Below the pieces are notes generated by a model, which ran no database searches, was not told the DNA's origin, and saw only the letters and a program-made list of their open reading frames with translations. Of a DNA stretch of 31,633 nucleotides, positions 21,804 through 31,633 are shown piece by piece. Position 1 is the stretch's first letter; each line of letters opens with the position of its first letter. Source of the DNA: Oehlia diaphana (lineage: Eukaryota > Glomeromycota > Glomeromycetes > Glomerales > Glomeraceae). Location: NCBI GenBank assembly GCA_003833135.1, contig QZLH01000061.1:10400-42032 (forward strand), read 5' to 3'. Made by a program: the position numbers and the translations under genes.

Positions 21804-24800
21804 ATGTCGAACATTTATAGCCATAGACAGCTTGTACCAGGTGGTGGAGCTGGGTCAAATCGTGTTAATGAGCTTATTGATGCTCTAAAACAAGAATTTG
21901 ATAACCTTCAGCAAGAAGCTGCGATGTATAAAATGCAACGTGATGACCTTGAACATAAAGGTGAGATAATGTTAAATTAGAAATTACATCAACATAACTT
22001 TATATTTTTATTCAATAGATTGAAGTATTGGAATGGAATTTATTCATGAGATTAAATATCAGATATTGTAATTTACGCTCTGAGAATTTAAAAGGAGGAT
22101 GTAATCTTTCAACAATCTTCCTCCTTTTCGGACCTTTAATAATGCACGATTTATCAATTTTGCGCTAAATTAAAAAAACTCTGTTTATAATCGGATGTGA
22201 TGACGTATTAAAGATGATCTGTACAACCAACAAACATTAATTAACAATTACCATAATAGTTCTTACATTAATAAAATTTTATTCATGGATGCTTTTATTT
22301 TTATTATGACAATAGAAGTTTATTCGAACATATCTAAATATGTTGTTATGTCTATTGTTATAATATTTTCATGAGATTGGAATATATTTATTTATACATA
22401 TATATTTTATTTTTTATCAATTATCACTATTTCTTGATCGCTGTCCAAAATGATTCAAATTACTTATTTATACTATCTCTAATATTTTTAGTGCAGCAAC
22501 AAACTGATGAGGTTAACCTTATCCGCCAAGGATTATATGATTTACAGGCCACACAGAAAAATATGAAAGTTCAGTGAGTATAAAAATTTTGAAATTGTTG
22601 TAAACTAATTATCTTTTTTTTGACAGTTTTATGCTAATGAATTGATTACCGACCAATCTCTACCCGTAATTCTAAATATTTGAACTCGCCCCGAATATGA
22701 CGCCAGATATGATAATGATATACGCGCTCTTCAGCGTGATATGGATCCACAGAGAATTCATCATTCTTCTAGTTCTCATGCTGCACCACCACCATCACAT
22801 CCCCAACCACCACCGCCAACTATCGGTCAAGGTCAAAACAATATATTTGGTGCAATTATGAGCGGTGGAGGCGGCGGGAATCAGGTTCTTGTCGCCCCAC
22901 CTCAAATGATGGATCAACCTCCGCCAGGTGGGCAATCGGGTCATCCAGGCGGTTATCCCGGTCCAAACGGTCCACCACAAAGTGTTCCTCAGTCTGGCGG
23001 TAGTTCCGCACAATCTCCTTATTTGAATGGTAGTGGTCCAGCACCTTTATCACAGCAGCAACATGGACCTAAACGACAGCGAATGGAAGACGGTCCGCCA
23101 CAGAATATGGGACTTCCACCTAATTCTCAACAACCTCCTTCAAGTTTGTATAATAGTAACGGAATGCCACCACAGGGTCCACCAGGTCAACAATCACTAA
23201 GCCAAGGCGGTTATATGAATGTCGGTCAAAGTAGTAAACCTGTTAACAAGATGCCCAAGGTAAATAATTTTCAGAATTTTATTTTCATTGTAATTTATTT
23301 TTATTATATCCAACAAATTTTTTATTGTATGATTTGTTTTTGAAATTTATGACTTATATAGCCGATGAATTCAATATCGCAGATTCCTCAGAATATTTCC
23401 GAAGGACCTCAAAGTTCTGGAGTTCCTCCTACTGGTAATGCACCACCATCTTCTGGTCCTCAATCAAATAAACGTAAAAACAATCCTAATATGGGCGCTC
23501 AATTACCGCCCGGTAATCGTACACCTATTAAACAAGGTCCTCTCAGTGGCGCTCAATCTGGACTAGGCGACATGGATCCCGAAAATGTTCCCGCACAGCT
23601 AAAAAAGGAAGGCAGCGATTGGTTCGCAATGTACGTTTCTACTTTAAATTTATTGTTTATTTTAATGGACTTCAGCAAAAAGTAAATTCATTCTCACGTG
23701 ACTTTTTGAACTATATTTATTTAGCTTCAACCCTAAAGTGCAACGCGTGCTTGATGTCGAGTTATTCCACACGTTAGATCATAATAGGTAGATTGCCTTT
23801 TTTTTTTGTTTTGAGTTTCTTATTGCAAAATCGAATTAAATTTACACAATTACTAATATTTTATACATTTTTTTTCTTTTAAGTGTCGTTTGCTGTGTAA
23901 AATTTAGTGGCGATGGAAAATATCTTGCTACTGGCTGTAATAGAATCGCACAGATTTATGATGTTCATAACGGTCAAAAAATTTGGTAATTCACATTTAT
24001 TTTTTTTTTTTCAAAAAAATTTCATTTATTCCAAATCTGTCAATGAATTATTATATATATATAATTTTTTTTTTAATAGTGTTTTGGATGACACAAGTGT
24101 TGATAAAACTGGTGATTTATACATCCGAAGTGTTTGCTTTAGTCCTGACGGAAAACATTTGGCAACTGGTGCCGAAGACAAACAAATAAGAGTAAGTATA
24201 TTGACTATTTGATTTGATTGTTCCTACATCCCTGCATTGGGTAAGTAATTTTAAACATCAATGATTACTAATTATCAATTTTAAACAGATCTGGGACATT
24301 CGTAGTCAAACTATCAGTAAATTATTTCCTGGTCATGAACAAGATATATACTCACTTGATTTTTCACGTGATGGTCGTTTCATTGTTTCTGGGTCAGGTG
24401 ATAAAACAGCCAGAGTATGGGATATGGTATCCGGGGAACTACTGTATAAACTTGCAATTGATGAACCCAGTCAAAAAGATGCCGGTGTTACCAGTGTCGC
24501 CATAAGCCCCGATGCTCTTTATGTTGCTGCAGGTTCATTAGACAAAATAGTGCGTGTATGGGACACACGAACAGGAATTCTTCTTGAAAGATTAGAAGGT
24601 CATAAAGATAGTGTTTATTCTGTAGCATTCTCACCCGATGGTAAGACATTGGTATCAGGTAGTTTAGATAAGACTCTAAAATTGTGGGATATGAGCCATT
24701 GTGGAAGAAATAACAGTAGTCAAAAGAACCAAGCAAAAACAACGCTTAATGGACACAAGGTATCTTTATTTATTTTTCTATTAGATACTTATTTATATTG

Positions 24801-25146
24801 AAACTTGGTTAATTGATTTTAATTTGTTATTTAAGGATTTCGTACTATCCGTAGCAGTTTCACCTGATGGACGTTGGGTAGTATCCGGATCAAAGGATCG
24901 AGGAGTACAGTTCTGGGATCCTATTACAGCTCAAACACAATTTATGTTACAAGGACATAAAAATTCAGGTTGGTTTATAGATTAATTTATTTTAATTTAT
25001 CGTATTGGATTTTGAAAGTATTTATTATTAAATTGTTTCGTTATTTTAAAGTGATTTCGGTAGCTTTAAGTCCAACGGGCAAACTTTTCGCCACTGGCTC
25101 TGGCGATTGTCGAGCAAGACTATGGCGGTATTATGATGAAATGTAG
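21804..25146 (+). CDS. TUP1: Transcriptional co-repressor TUP1
   Basis: Ten exons: 21804-21960, 22492-22573, 22707-23259, 23362-23630, 23725-23787, 23884-23985, 24080-24191, 24289-24759, 24836-24968, 25052-25146. All phases close and give 678 aa (yeast Tup1 is 713). Residues about 18-95 are the Tup_N tetramerisation/Ssn6-binding coiled coil ([29 protein letters not shown], then [14 protein letters not shown]). Residues about 100-345 are a Pro/Gly/Gln/Ser-rich linker. Residues about 358-678 hold a seven-bladed WD40 propeller with clear WD-type ends: [47 protein letters not shown] and [24 protein letters not shown] starts the propeller as in other Tup1 proteins. Tup1 with Ssn6/Cyc8 is recruited by DNA-binding factors and represses transcription through nucleosomes, histone deacetylases and Mediator in the nucleus. 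Intron 1 is unusually long (531 bp) and holds an inverted repeat. The upstream 4.4-kb region suggests extended regulation. Confidence 0.97.
22090..22128 (+). repeat. Inverted repeat in TUP1 intron 1
   Basis: AAAAGGAGGA (22090-22099) and its exact complement TCCTCCTTTT (22119-22128) flank a 19-nt loop. It sits inside the 531-bp first intron of TUP1. It is purine/pyrimidine-rich and could form an RNA hairpin. Confidence 0.8.
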
Positions 25147-25895
25147 CTACGATAATGTTATTTTAAAGACAGAATTTCTAAATACACATAATAGTTTTTA
25201 TAAATAGCAAATACTCATAATTTTATTATATTTTTCTTTTGTTAAATATTTGCTTTCTTTTATGCATAATCGTTTTTTTTTTGATTGTTACATTTATTTT
25301 TGGTATTGTTTATGTAGGAAAAAAGTGCAGTGAAGAAGAGTAGTATAATATATAAATGGTTTAAAATTTTTAAAAAGCTGGTACTGTTTAATCATTACTT
25401 TGCTTTGAATGTTTTTATAATTTTTTTATTGTCATTATTTCGATTTTACCTTCAAAGTATTTATGTATGAAAAGACGGGAAATCTTTTTTTTGTGTAGAT
25501 TGTTTTTCTTACTTTTCAAAATGAAAATTTTTAGTGATTTAAGCAGATTTGGTTGTTTCTCATTTTATGGTAGATTTTTTTATATTTTCTTCCCTTTTTC
25601 AACTTACCTTTTTTTTTGTACAAATGAATTTTTTTTCTGAATTTCTTATTTTTGCTTTTATAATATACTTCTGAAAATCTGTTAAAAATAATTTATAATT
25701 GTACCAGTATTATCATTCTAAATGGAAAATTATGATTTTTGTATAGAAAATTATTATTTTTTTTTCTAAAAATAAATTTTTAATTAAGACTATTAAAATT
25801 TAATTATTATTCTTTTTTTAGTTATACATATAATATAACAAATACAAAGTTTAATTAATAAATCGCAAAAAATAAAAATATCAAAAGTCCATAAG
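25147..25895. other. Convergent intergenic region, TUP1 and glycosyltransferase-like 3' ends
   Basis: The two flanking genes end towards each other across 749 bp. The interval is T-rich on the plus strand and should contain both 3' UTRs and polyadenylation regions. AATAAA words are present on both strands but cannot be assigned. No coding sequence seen. Confidence 0.65.
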
Positions 25896-27954
25896 TTATG
25901 GTTCAGCTAATTCTTCACCGCTTAAAGGTGATAATTCATCAATTTCTACTTCCCCATTTCCATTATGATTATCCAAAACATTAAGAGTAGCATCATCATA
26001 GTCACCATCATTTTCATTATTTATTTTTGATTGTGAAGAAATTTTTTCTTCTAATGTTGTTGATATAGACATTTTAGAAATTGAATTTGTTTCATTTATA
26101 ATATTTTTTGTTTCTGAGGGTGATTTTTCTATTGGTACAATTGATTTTTCAGATATTATTCCATCATTAACAATTACATTTGATGCTTCAGTTGGTATTC
26201 CATCATTAACATCTACATTTGATGTTTCAATATTATCAGACCCTTGACTTTGCACATCATTGATATTTTCATTTGATGTCTCTGTTGGCATTATAGTCTC
26301 TATTGTCAATAAATCCGAATGTTGACTTTGTTTGGGTAAAGGTATAGGTTCCGGATCCGGTATCACACCACCCATTTCTTCAACCAATTCATTAAATTTT
26401 CCATCTTTACCATACCATTCTTCTAAATTTATTATTCTTGAAGGATCTTTAACTTCTCCCATAACAATAGCATCAGCAAATCTCCATCCATTTGTATATC
26501 CATCATTAAACATTTCTAAAGGTTTATTATATTTCTCCCAATTGATTTCATCATCAGATCTTAAATTTAAAAATTCATACCCACGTAATTTTTTTAAACC
26601 ATCATTATTATTATCACTATCTACAAAAGTTTCACATCCTTTAAACATAGGTACATATTTTGTAAAACATCTTTCTATAGCTAAATCTTCTTGTAAATAA
26701 TTATCTTTTATATTACTATTTTTAATTATAGTTGCTAAACAATATGGTAAATGTGGACCTATCATAGTTAATAAATTTTTATTTATTATATAACCTGATC
26801 CTTTAAAACAAAATTTTTTTGTAGTTTCATGATCTAAATTTGGACTTCCTATTAATTTAGGTAAAAAATTATTTTCAGTATTATTTAATGTTGATAATAA
26901 TTCAATTAATTTTGGTAATCTAACAAATGTCTTATCTGTGATTTTTAATATATAATTATAATGATCTAAATGATTTTCGTATAAATAATGAAGTGCCTAT
27001 AAATTAATTACAAAAATATTAAAAATAAAATAAAATAAAAAAAAAATAATAAATATTTAAAGATTATTTACCTTTGTTAACTTTTGAAATTCTTTTTGTT
27101 CGTCACTTAATTGATTTTGTTCTTTAAATATCATAGTTTCTTGAAGTATTTCTTTTAATAAATCTTTCAATTCCTTTTCTAATCCTTTTTTGTTATCATT
27201 AATGCTAACATCTTCTGTTACATCATTATTATTAACAATATTTTCAAATCCTTCTTTATCAACTTTATTAATTTCATCATCATTATAAGGTATATTTGGC
27301 CAACCAAATTTTTTAAATGTATCTTCAGGAGTAGCAAACCATAGATCTACACTTAATGATTTATTTTGTTTAGCTATTTTACCCCAAGTATCTATTATGG
27401 TTTTACTAAATGTATCTAATGAGGTACTTGATGAAGTAAGAATTAAAATTGCCAACTGTTTCGGATAATTATCTGTGAACGTGGAAAATACTGGAGGTAA
27501 CGGTTTTGTTTGCTGTTGTTGTGATTCTTTTGTATGTCTATACAAAGAAAGGGATTAGTTAAAACTAAAAGAGAAAATGACTTTTCGATGGATAAAAACG
27601 AATTTAATTTTAAAATTTAAAATAAGCTTTTTACCCAGTGACAGCTGGAGTTTCTTCAAACGGTACATGATTACGTTTTGAAAGTTGCAATCGAATTATT
27701 ATAATAAATATTACTAACAACATAAAACTAAGATAACCCCATTTCCTTCTCACAAAATGAGGGGGGAATAATATAGTTCTCCAACGTCCATGACGAAAAG
27801 TTGTAGGTGGTATTGGGGATGTATTAGGAGAAACGATAGTAAGTGGTAATAAATTATAATTGGATGTTGAACGTAGTGAAGCAATTGAAGTTCTAATACG
27901 TAACAGAAGTGGGTTTATTGGAGGAGATCTATGTTTTTCTTCCATAATTGTCAT
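25896..27954 (-). CDS. Type II membrane protein, GT31/Fringe-like glycosyltransferase with degenerate DxD
   Basis: Three exons on the minus strand: 27954-27635, 27537-27072, 26996-25896. Phases close and give 628 aa. The N-terminal tail (1-70) is basic. One membrane segment follows (about 72-88, WGYLSFMLLVIFIIII), giving the single-anchor topology of Golgi glycosyltransferases. A lumenal domain starts near 127 (PKQLAILILTSSSTSLDTFS, DTWGK, VDLWFATPED). It continues with LYENHLDHYNYILKI-TDK-TFV (268-287), FCFKGSGYIINK (324-335) and EDLAIERCF (365-373). In GT31/Fringe-like enzymes these correspond to the DDD/DxD metal site, the FCxGGxGY loop and an EDxxxGxC segment. Here the metal site reads TDK and two further conserved positions differ, so activity is doubtful. 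The C-terminal ~130 residues are acidic and Ser/Thr/Asn-rich, with a 13-residue repeat (around 518-542). The family assignment rests on fold-like motifs and could be wrong at subfamily level. Confidence 0.75.
26158..26235 (-). repeat. In-frame 39-bp tandem duplication in the glycosyltransferase-like gene
   Basis: Two near-identical 39-nt units (26158-26196 and 26197-26235) encode 13-residue repeats of the type EASNVIVNDGI / ETSNVDVNDGI. The unit length keeps the frame. A weaker third copy (TETSNENINDV) lies further towards the N-terminus. It lies in the disordered acidic tail. Confidence 0.75.
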
Positions 27955-29230
27955 TTCAAATCCTTAAACGTAATAAAATAAAAAAAAAATTAAAAAAAGT
28001 TCTAAATAAAAAGCCTTGTTTTTTATTTAACAAAAACTTTCTACGGTTTTTACACGTTACTGTATATTTTTATTTTTTTAAAAAAATATGCATAATTTTT
28101 TGCATTGCATAACTGCATAAATTTCTGTACTTTTTTGGATATGAATGTTGAATGTAAATAAACTAATTTGGATAATAGTTATACTCGCGTAAGGCGCATA
28201 AATATGATAAGGTACACAAATTTAGAAAACCAATCAGTTTTTTTAGTAATTTAACCCACTTTCGATTTTGAATATTAAGTTATTGAATTATACAATAATT
28301 AATAAAATAGGTTTTAGGTATAAAGAATTAATTCTTAAAATAAATTTAAAAAATTGAAAGATACATTTATTTTATTCATTTTTTTTTTTTACTACGGGAC
28401 TTTTTCTTTCATATACCTTCATTATAAATTTTCGAATGGATTAGATAATAAAATAATCAACTTAATAGTCATGCGATATTATTTGTATATTTGTTATATT
28501 TGTACACAGATTGTGTAATTGTGCATGATTCTCGAAAACCACCTGATCACATATCGAACATTCCCTATTTTTGTGGAAACTTATATATTAAACGGCCAAA
28601 AGAAAAAACATCCGGGTAAAGTAGGATATATTTTAGTCACAACACAGACCAATTACTTTAAAGGGATAGGATCGGATTTATTACTGCGATTAGGCTATTA
28701 GGAAATTCGAATACGGAAAACGTTACTGTGGGGTAAGGAGTATTAGTAATTTTAATAATAACAATTTCGTAACTGAATTTCATCATTTCAATCATTGTGA
28801 CCTAAAGTACAAAAGCACAAAAGTGGCTGATAATCAAAATTGGGGCTGGTGATAAGAATTGGTAGACCGAACAATTCTATTGCATAGTCATGAGATTTTC
28901 AACTAAACTGCACAAGGGTTTTTCAAATAAAAAAAAGAAGGGCTGATCGAATTCATTAATATATTTTTTTGGGGTTTATATTAACCTTATTTAGCAATCA
29001 AATGACATATTTATTAATATTGTTCGGTTCTATTTTCCCCGAAGTTTTATTTTAAAATTATATAAATATCGAAAGATTGTTTAAAATATAAACCCAAAAA
29101 CAAATTTCAATTTTTAATACAACAAATCGATCCTCAACCACCAAAGATCCAATATTCGAACTATTCCAACATACTTTAAATAAATCACATATTTAAATAA
29201 ATATTTAAATTTTATTGTAAATAATAATAA
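27955..29230. promoter_or_regulatory. Divergent intergenic region between the glycosyltransferase-like gene and the unknown gene
   Basis: About 1.28 kb between two outward-facing start codons, so both promoters lie here. On the glycosyltransferase side, four TGCAT words fall within 30 bp (28089-28118), about 135-165 bp upstream of its ATG. A somewhat less A+T-rich patch at 28500-28700 has open frames of about 58 codons in two frames but no recognisable protein. The rest is A+T-rich with no visible feature. Confidence 0.55.
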
Positions 29231-30412
29231 ATGCTTATCAAGAAAGAAATAAAATACGGATATTCCGCAGGTAATATGTCTTTTTTTTTTAAAAAAAAAA
29301 AAAAAATTTTTTTTATAAATTTTTTATTTTCTAACTGAAATATTTTTTTTTTTTTAGAAACTGCAGGAACTACGGGAAAAAGCCGATTAATTAAACCATC
29401 GAATCTAACAAAAATCCGTCTTACACCTATAAATTCAAAATTCTTATTTTATGGTACAAGACACGATATATTAAAATGGATGTCTTTACACTCAGAATTA
29501 TTGATAGTATATGATCCAATAGCTGAAGATGATGATGAACTAGCATTATCACCACCACCTTCACCACTTAATTCTAATTACCTAGATATTCCTGACCCTC
29601 TTTTTTCTTCTCCCACGTCTATCGCATCTCCCATATCTCCCACATCTCCCATGTCTTCCATGTTTCCTTCGTCTCCCCCATCAATGACACGCTCTTTATC
29701 TTCTGATTCAACTCTTTCAAACAATACTATCACTACAAGTGAAAAACCACACGATATTGTATTCGATTTATTCACAATTCCGATCAAAACTTCAGAAATA
29801 TTATCAGAAGAAGCAACTTTTAATAGACCATTAAATATTGCATTAAAATGTATTCCCTGGATAGAAGTTATGTTAGAAATTCGCCCTGCCGATGAATTTA
29901 AAGATTCTAAATTATATCCTATACATAGAGTAATATTACCTTCTGGATCATCTTTATCAGAAATTTCTAAAGCTTTGGTAAAAAGTTGGAAAAGTCTTAT
30001 TCCAGATTCAACGGCTTTTGGTCCTGATTGTTTTATTAGAAATAGTGAATTAATATATCCTCATAATAAAACTAAATCATATTCTCATGATTTTAAACCT
30101 AAAGAAATAACTTCCGAAGAAGAAGAATTTTATAAATCAAATGGATTTATTGCCGGAATAGCTAAACGAGTTCCAACCGTGGATTTATGGCTTCGTCAAA
30201 AACAAACTTCCGGTGCTATACCTCCTGGTGTATTAACTCCTTACATAGTTGATGAAGTTTTGGAAGATTTAAATGAAGAAACAAAAAAGGACGATGAAAA
30301 AGTTCCTGAAGACAAAAAAAAGGAAGCAGAATTAGATAAAGAATTGCCAAGACCTGATTTACCAAGATACGAAAATGTTTTTGGTGACGTTTTATTAGAG
30401 AAGGGGAATTGA
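29231..30412 (+). CDS. Protein of unknown function, Ser/Pro-rich N-terminal part
   Basis: Two exons, 29231-29270 and 29358-30412, join in phase and give 364 aa. Exon 1 encodes MLIKKEIKYGYSA. The intron (87 bp) contains a T10A16T8 tract and ends in TTTTTTAG. Residues about 78-140 are packed with Ser-Pro and Thr-Pro pairs (for example SPPPSPL, SPISPTSPMSS, SSPPSMTRSLSS), candidate sites for proline-directed kinases. Residues about 160-290 look like a folded domain (FNRPLNIALKCIPWIEVML, RVILPSGSSLSEISKALVKS, FYKSNGFIAGIAKRVPTVDL, PPGVLTPYIVDEVLEDL). The tail is Lys/Glu-rich. No membrane segment or signal peptide is seen. I do not recognise the family. Further 5' exons cannot be excluded, and an in-frame Met at residue 55 (29480) is an alternative start. 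Confidence 0.75.
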
Positions 30413-31633
30413 TGATAAATAGGAGAAAATTATGATAGAAATGTATAAATGAGGGGAAGTAATAATAGAAATATATAAAAGAAAAAAAAGGTTTGAAAAA
30501 AAATTGTAATTAATTATATAAAATCCATTTGTATTTAAATATCATTCATTAATTTATCATAAAAATATATAGTCTAATTTTTATATAAACCAATAAAAAA
30601 TTACATAATTTATAGTTATACATCACTTTAATTAACAACTTGCATTAACAAGTGAATAATGATTTTTCGTAGTATTTCCTAGAAATGTTTAATCATCGAC
30701 ATAAAAGAAATAAAGTCATATATAGCCTTATAATCGTTATCATAGAACTCTAAAGTTCTTTTTGCATGTGTTGAAGATGTTTTGCATTACGTACAGACGC
30801 GATATACCAGGTCGGTTATATACCAGGTCGGTTCGTTAGAAGTTTATTATAGATTGTAGTAATTCGTTCCAGATTATTTACCCATGATCTAGTGTGCCGA
30901 TATATCGAACTTTTTATACTAAGTTTTATTTTTTCTTCTCATACTTTATTGCAATGAACTAAAGAAAGTCTTAATCAAGACTCTTGTAGCAATTGTATAT
31001 CAATTGCTCCGTAACTCCATTTTTAAATGACCGGGTACATTCCTGGTGTAATGGCTAATTTTGGCATGTACCGAACAAAAAAAAATACAGTCTCTAGACA
31101 AATCTCGTAACATTACAATGACTACAGATTTTATAAAATCCCGTGTCTTACTTATATCATTCATGGAATAATATTTTAACCGATCATTATTCGTTCAATT
31201 TCGTTAATTGACTCTTTCATTAACAGTAGAATACGTAGTGCCATTGTTGAATGAAAAAAAAAAGTAATTAGGAAACCTGATTTGATGTGCAGCAATCCGC
31301 ATGCATTTTTACCATATATGTTTAATACAAAACCGGTTTAGAATTTTTTTTACGATTGAGTTTTTTTATATTTGGAATTCATTTTAAATATGGTTTCTTT
31401 GTTCATTCAAGAAACCAAATTAGTTCTAATTAACTACGAGATTTACTAAAAGATTCTTCAAAAAATTCGTCTATTGATCCCCCATAATTAGATTTGATGA
31501 TTATAAGATAAAGATATTCAAAAACTCTTTCTTTTTCTCTTGTTTTTATTATGGTGGCGCAGTTTTTTATTAAATAATATTTTCTTTTTTATTTCTAAGT
31601 CATTTTTTGGTAGCATAGTTTTGTTTAAAACTC
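30413..31633. other. 3' flank without recognisable gene
   Basis: The first ~200 bp are probably the 3' UTR of the unknown gene. After about 30700 the base composition is less extreme, and several short repeats and hairpins appear: the 16-bp tandem repeat at 30802-30833, AGCAATTG-TATAT-CAATTGCT at 30988-31008, and an imperfect stem at 31032-31073. No open frame with coding character was found. It may be the edge of a repeat or of a gene outside the window. Confidence 0.55.
30802..30833 (+). repeat. Perfect 16-bp tandem duplication
   Basis: ATATACCAGGTCGGTT occurs twice with no spacer. It is comparatively G+C-rich for this window. Confidence 0.9.

Noticed and set aside
22795..23053. Minus-strand open frames opposite the TUP1 linker
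   Set aside because: They are antisense shadows of the Pro/Gly/Gln-rich linker, whose skewed composition removes stops on the other strand.
24488..24742. Minus-strand 84-codon frame
   Set aside because: It lies opposite the TUP1 WD40 exon and is a shadow.
26332..26700. Plus-strand 122-codon frame
   Set aside because: It is antisense to exon 3 of the glycosyltransferase-like gene, which continues a membrane-anchored protein with recognisable motifs.
28519..28701. Roughly 58-codon open frame between the glycosyltransferase-like gene and the unknown gene
   Set aside because: No recognisable domain and no clean splice partners. A competing frame of similar length overlaps it.
29578..29787. Minus-strand 69-codon frame
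   Set aside because: It lies antisense to the Ser/Pro-rich part of the unknown gene and is explained by the TCTCCCA-type repeats.
1..31633. CRISPR array, prokaryotic operon or phage-type system
   Set aside because: No regularly spaced direct repeats with unique spacers. All genes are intron-bearing and eukaryotic in family.
1..31633. tRNA and rRNA genes
   Set aside because: No sequence with both A and B boxes and a cloverleaf was found, and no rRNA core was recognised.

Overview
The window is nuclear DNA of a filamentous fungus. Every gene is split by short introns (mostly 68-150 bp, GT...AG), non-coding DNA is extremely A+T-rich, and homopolymer runs are common. The gene set (TUP1, MON2, a Dma-type FHA-RING ligase, an IQM-like protein), the very low G+C and the Ser/Asn-rich tails best fit an early-diverging fungus such as Rhizophagus (Glomeromycotina). 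The genus is an inference from style and is not proven here. There is no rRNA, convincing tRNA, CRISPR or prokaryotic operon structure.

Layout. Positions 1-5805 hold no gene I can support. They are A+T-rich repeat territory with two MITE-like inverted-repeat elements (about 2171-2444 and 3968-4317), a diverged triple repeat (3791-3934) and perfect palindromes. Then come six protein-coding genes. (1) 5806-7515 (-): a 457-aa FHA-RING ubiquitin ligase of the Dma1/CHFR/RNF8 type, 4 exons. (2) 8312-15131 (-): MON2, 1829 aa, 15 exons. (3) 15664-17424 (+): a 475-aa protein with the IQM (IQ-motif, plant-like) core, 4 exons, divergent from MON2 across a 532-bp shared promoter region. (4) 21804-25146 (+): the co-repressor TUP1, 678 aa, 10 exons, preceded by a 4.4-kb gene-poor stretch with poly-A/poly-T tracts and a few unexplained short open frames. 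(5) 25896-27954 (-): a 628-aa type II membrane protein resembling GT31/Fringe-like glycosyltransferases, in which the metal-binding DxD site looks lost. (6) 29231-30412 (+): a 364-aa protein of unknown function with a Ser/Pro-rich N-terminal part. The last 1.2 kb has no recognisable gene.

All exon joins were worked out by eye. In each gene the splice phases close exactly and the joined reading frame runs from ATG to stop. The genes look like ordinary, independent housekeeping or regulatory loci: cell-cycle ubiquitination, endosome-Golgi traffic, calmodulin-related function, transcriptional repression and Golgi glycosylation. I see no evidence that they form a functional cluster. The most unusual items are the glycosyltransferase-like protein with a degenerate DxD, the unrecognised 364-aa protein, the foldback MITE, and a run of three consecutive micro-duplications in the MON2/IQM promoter.
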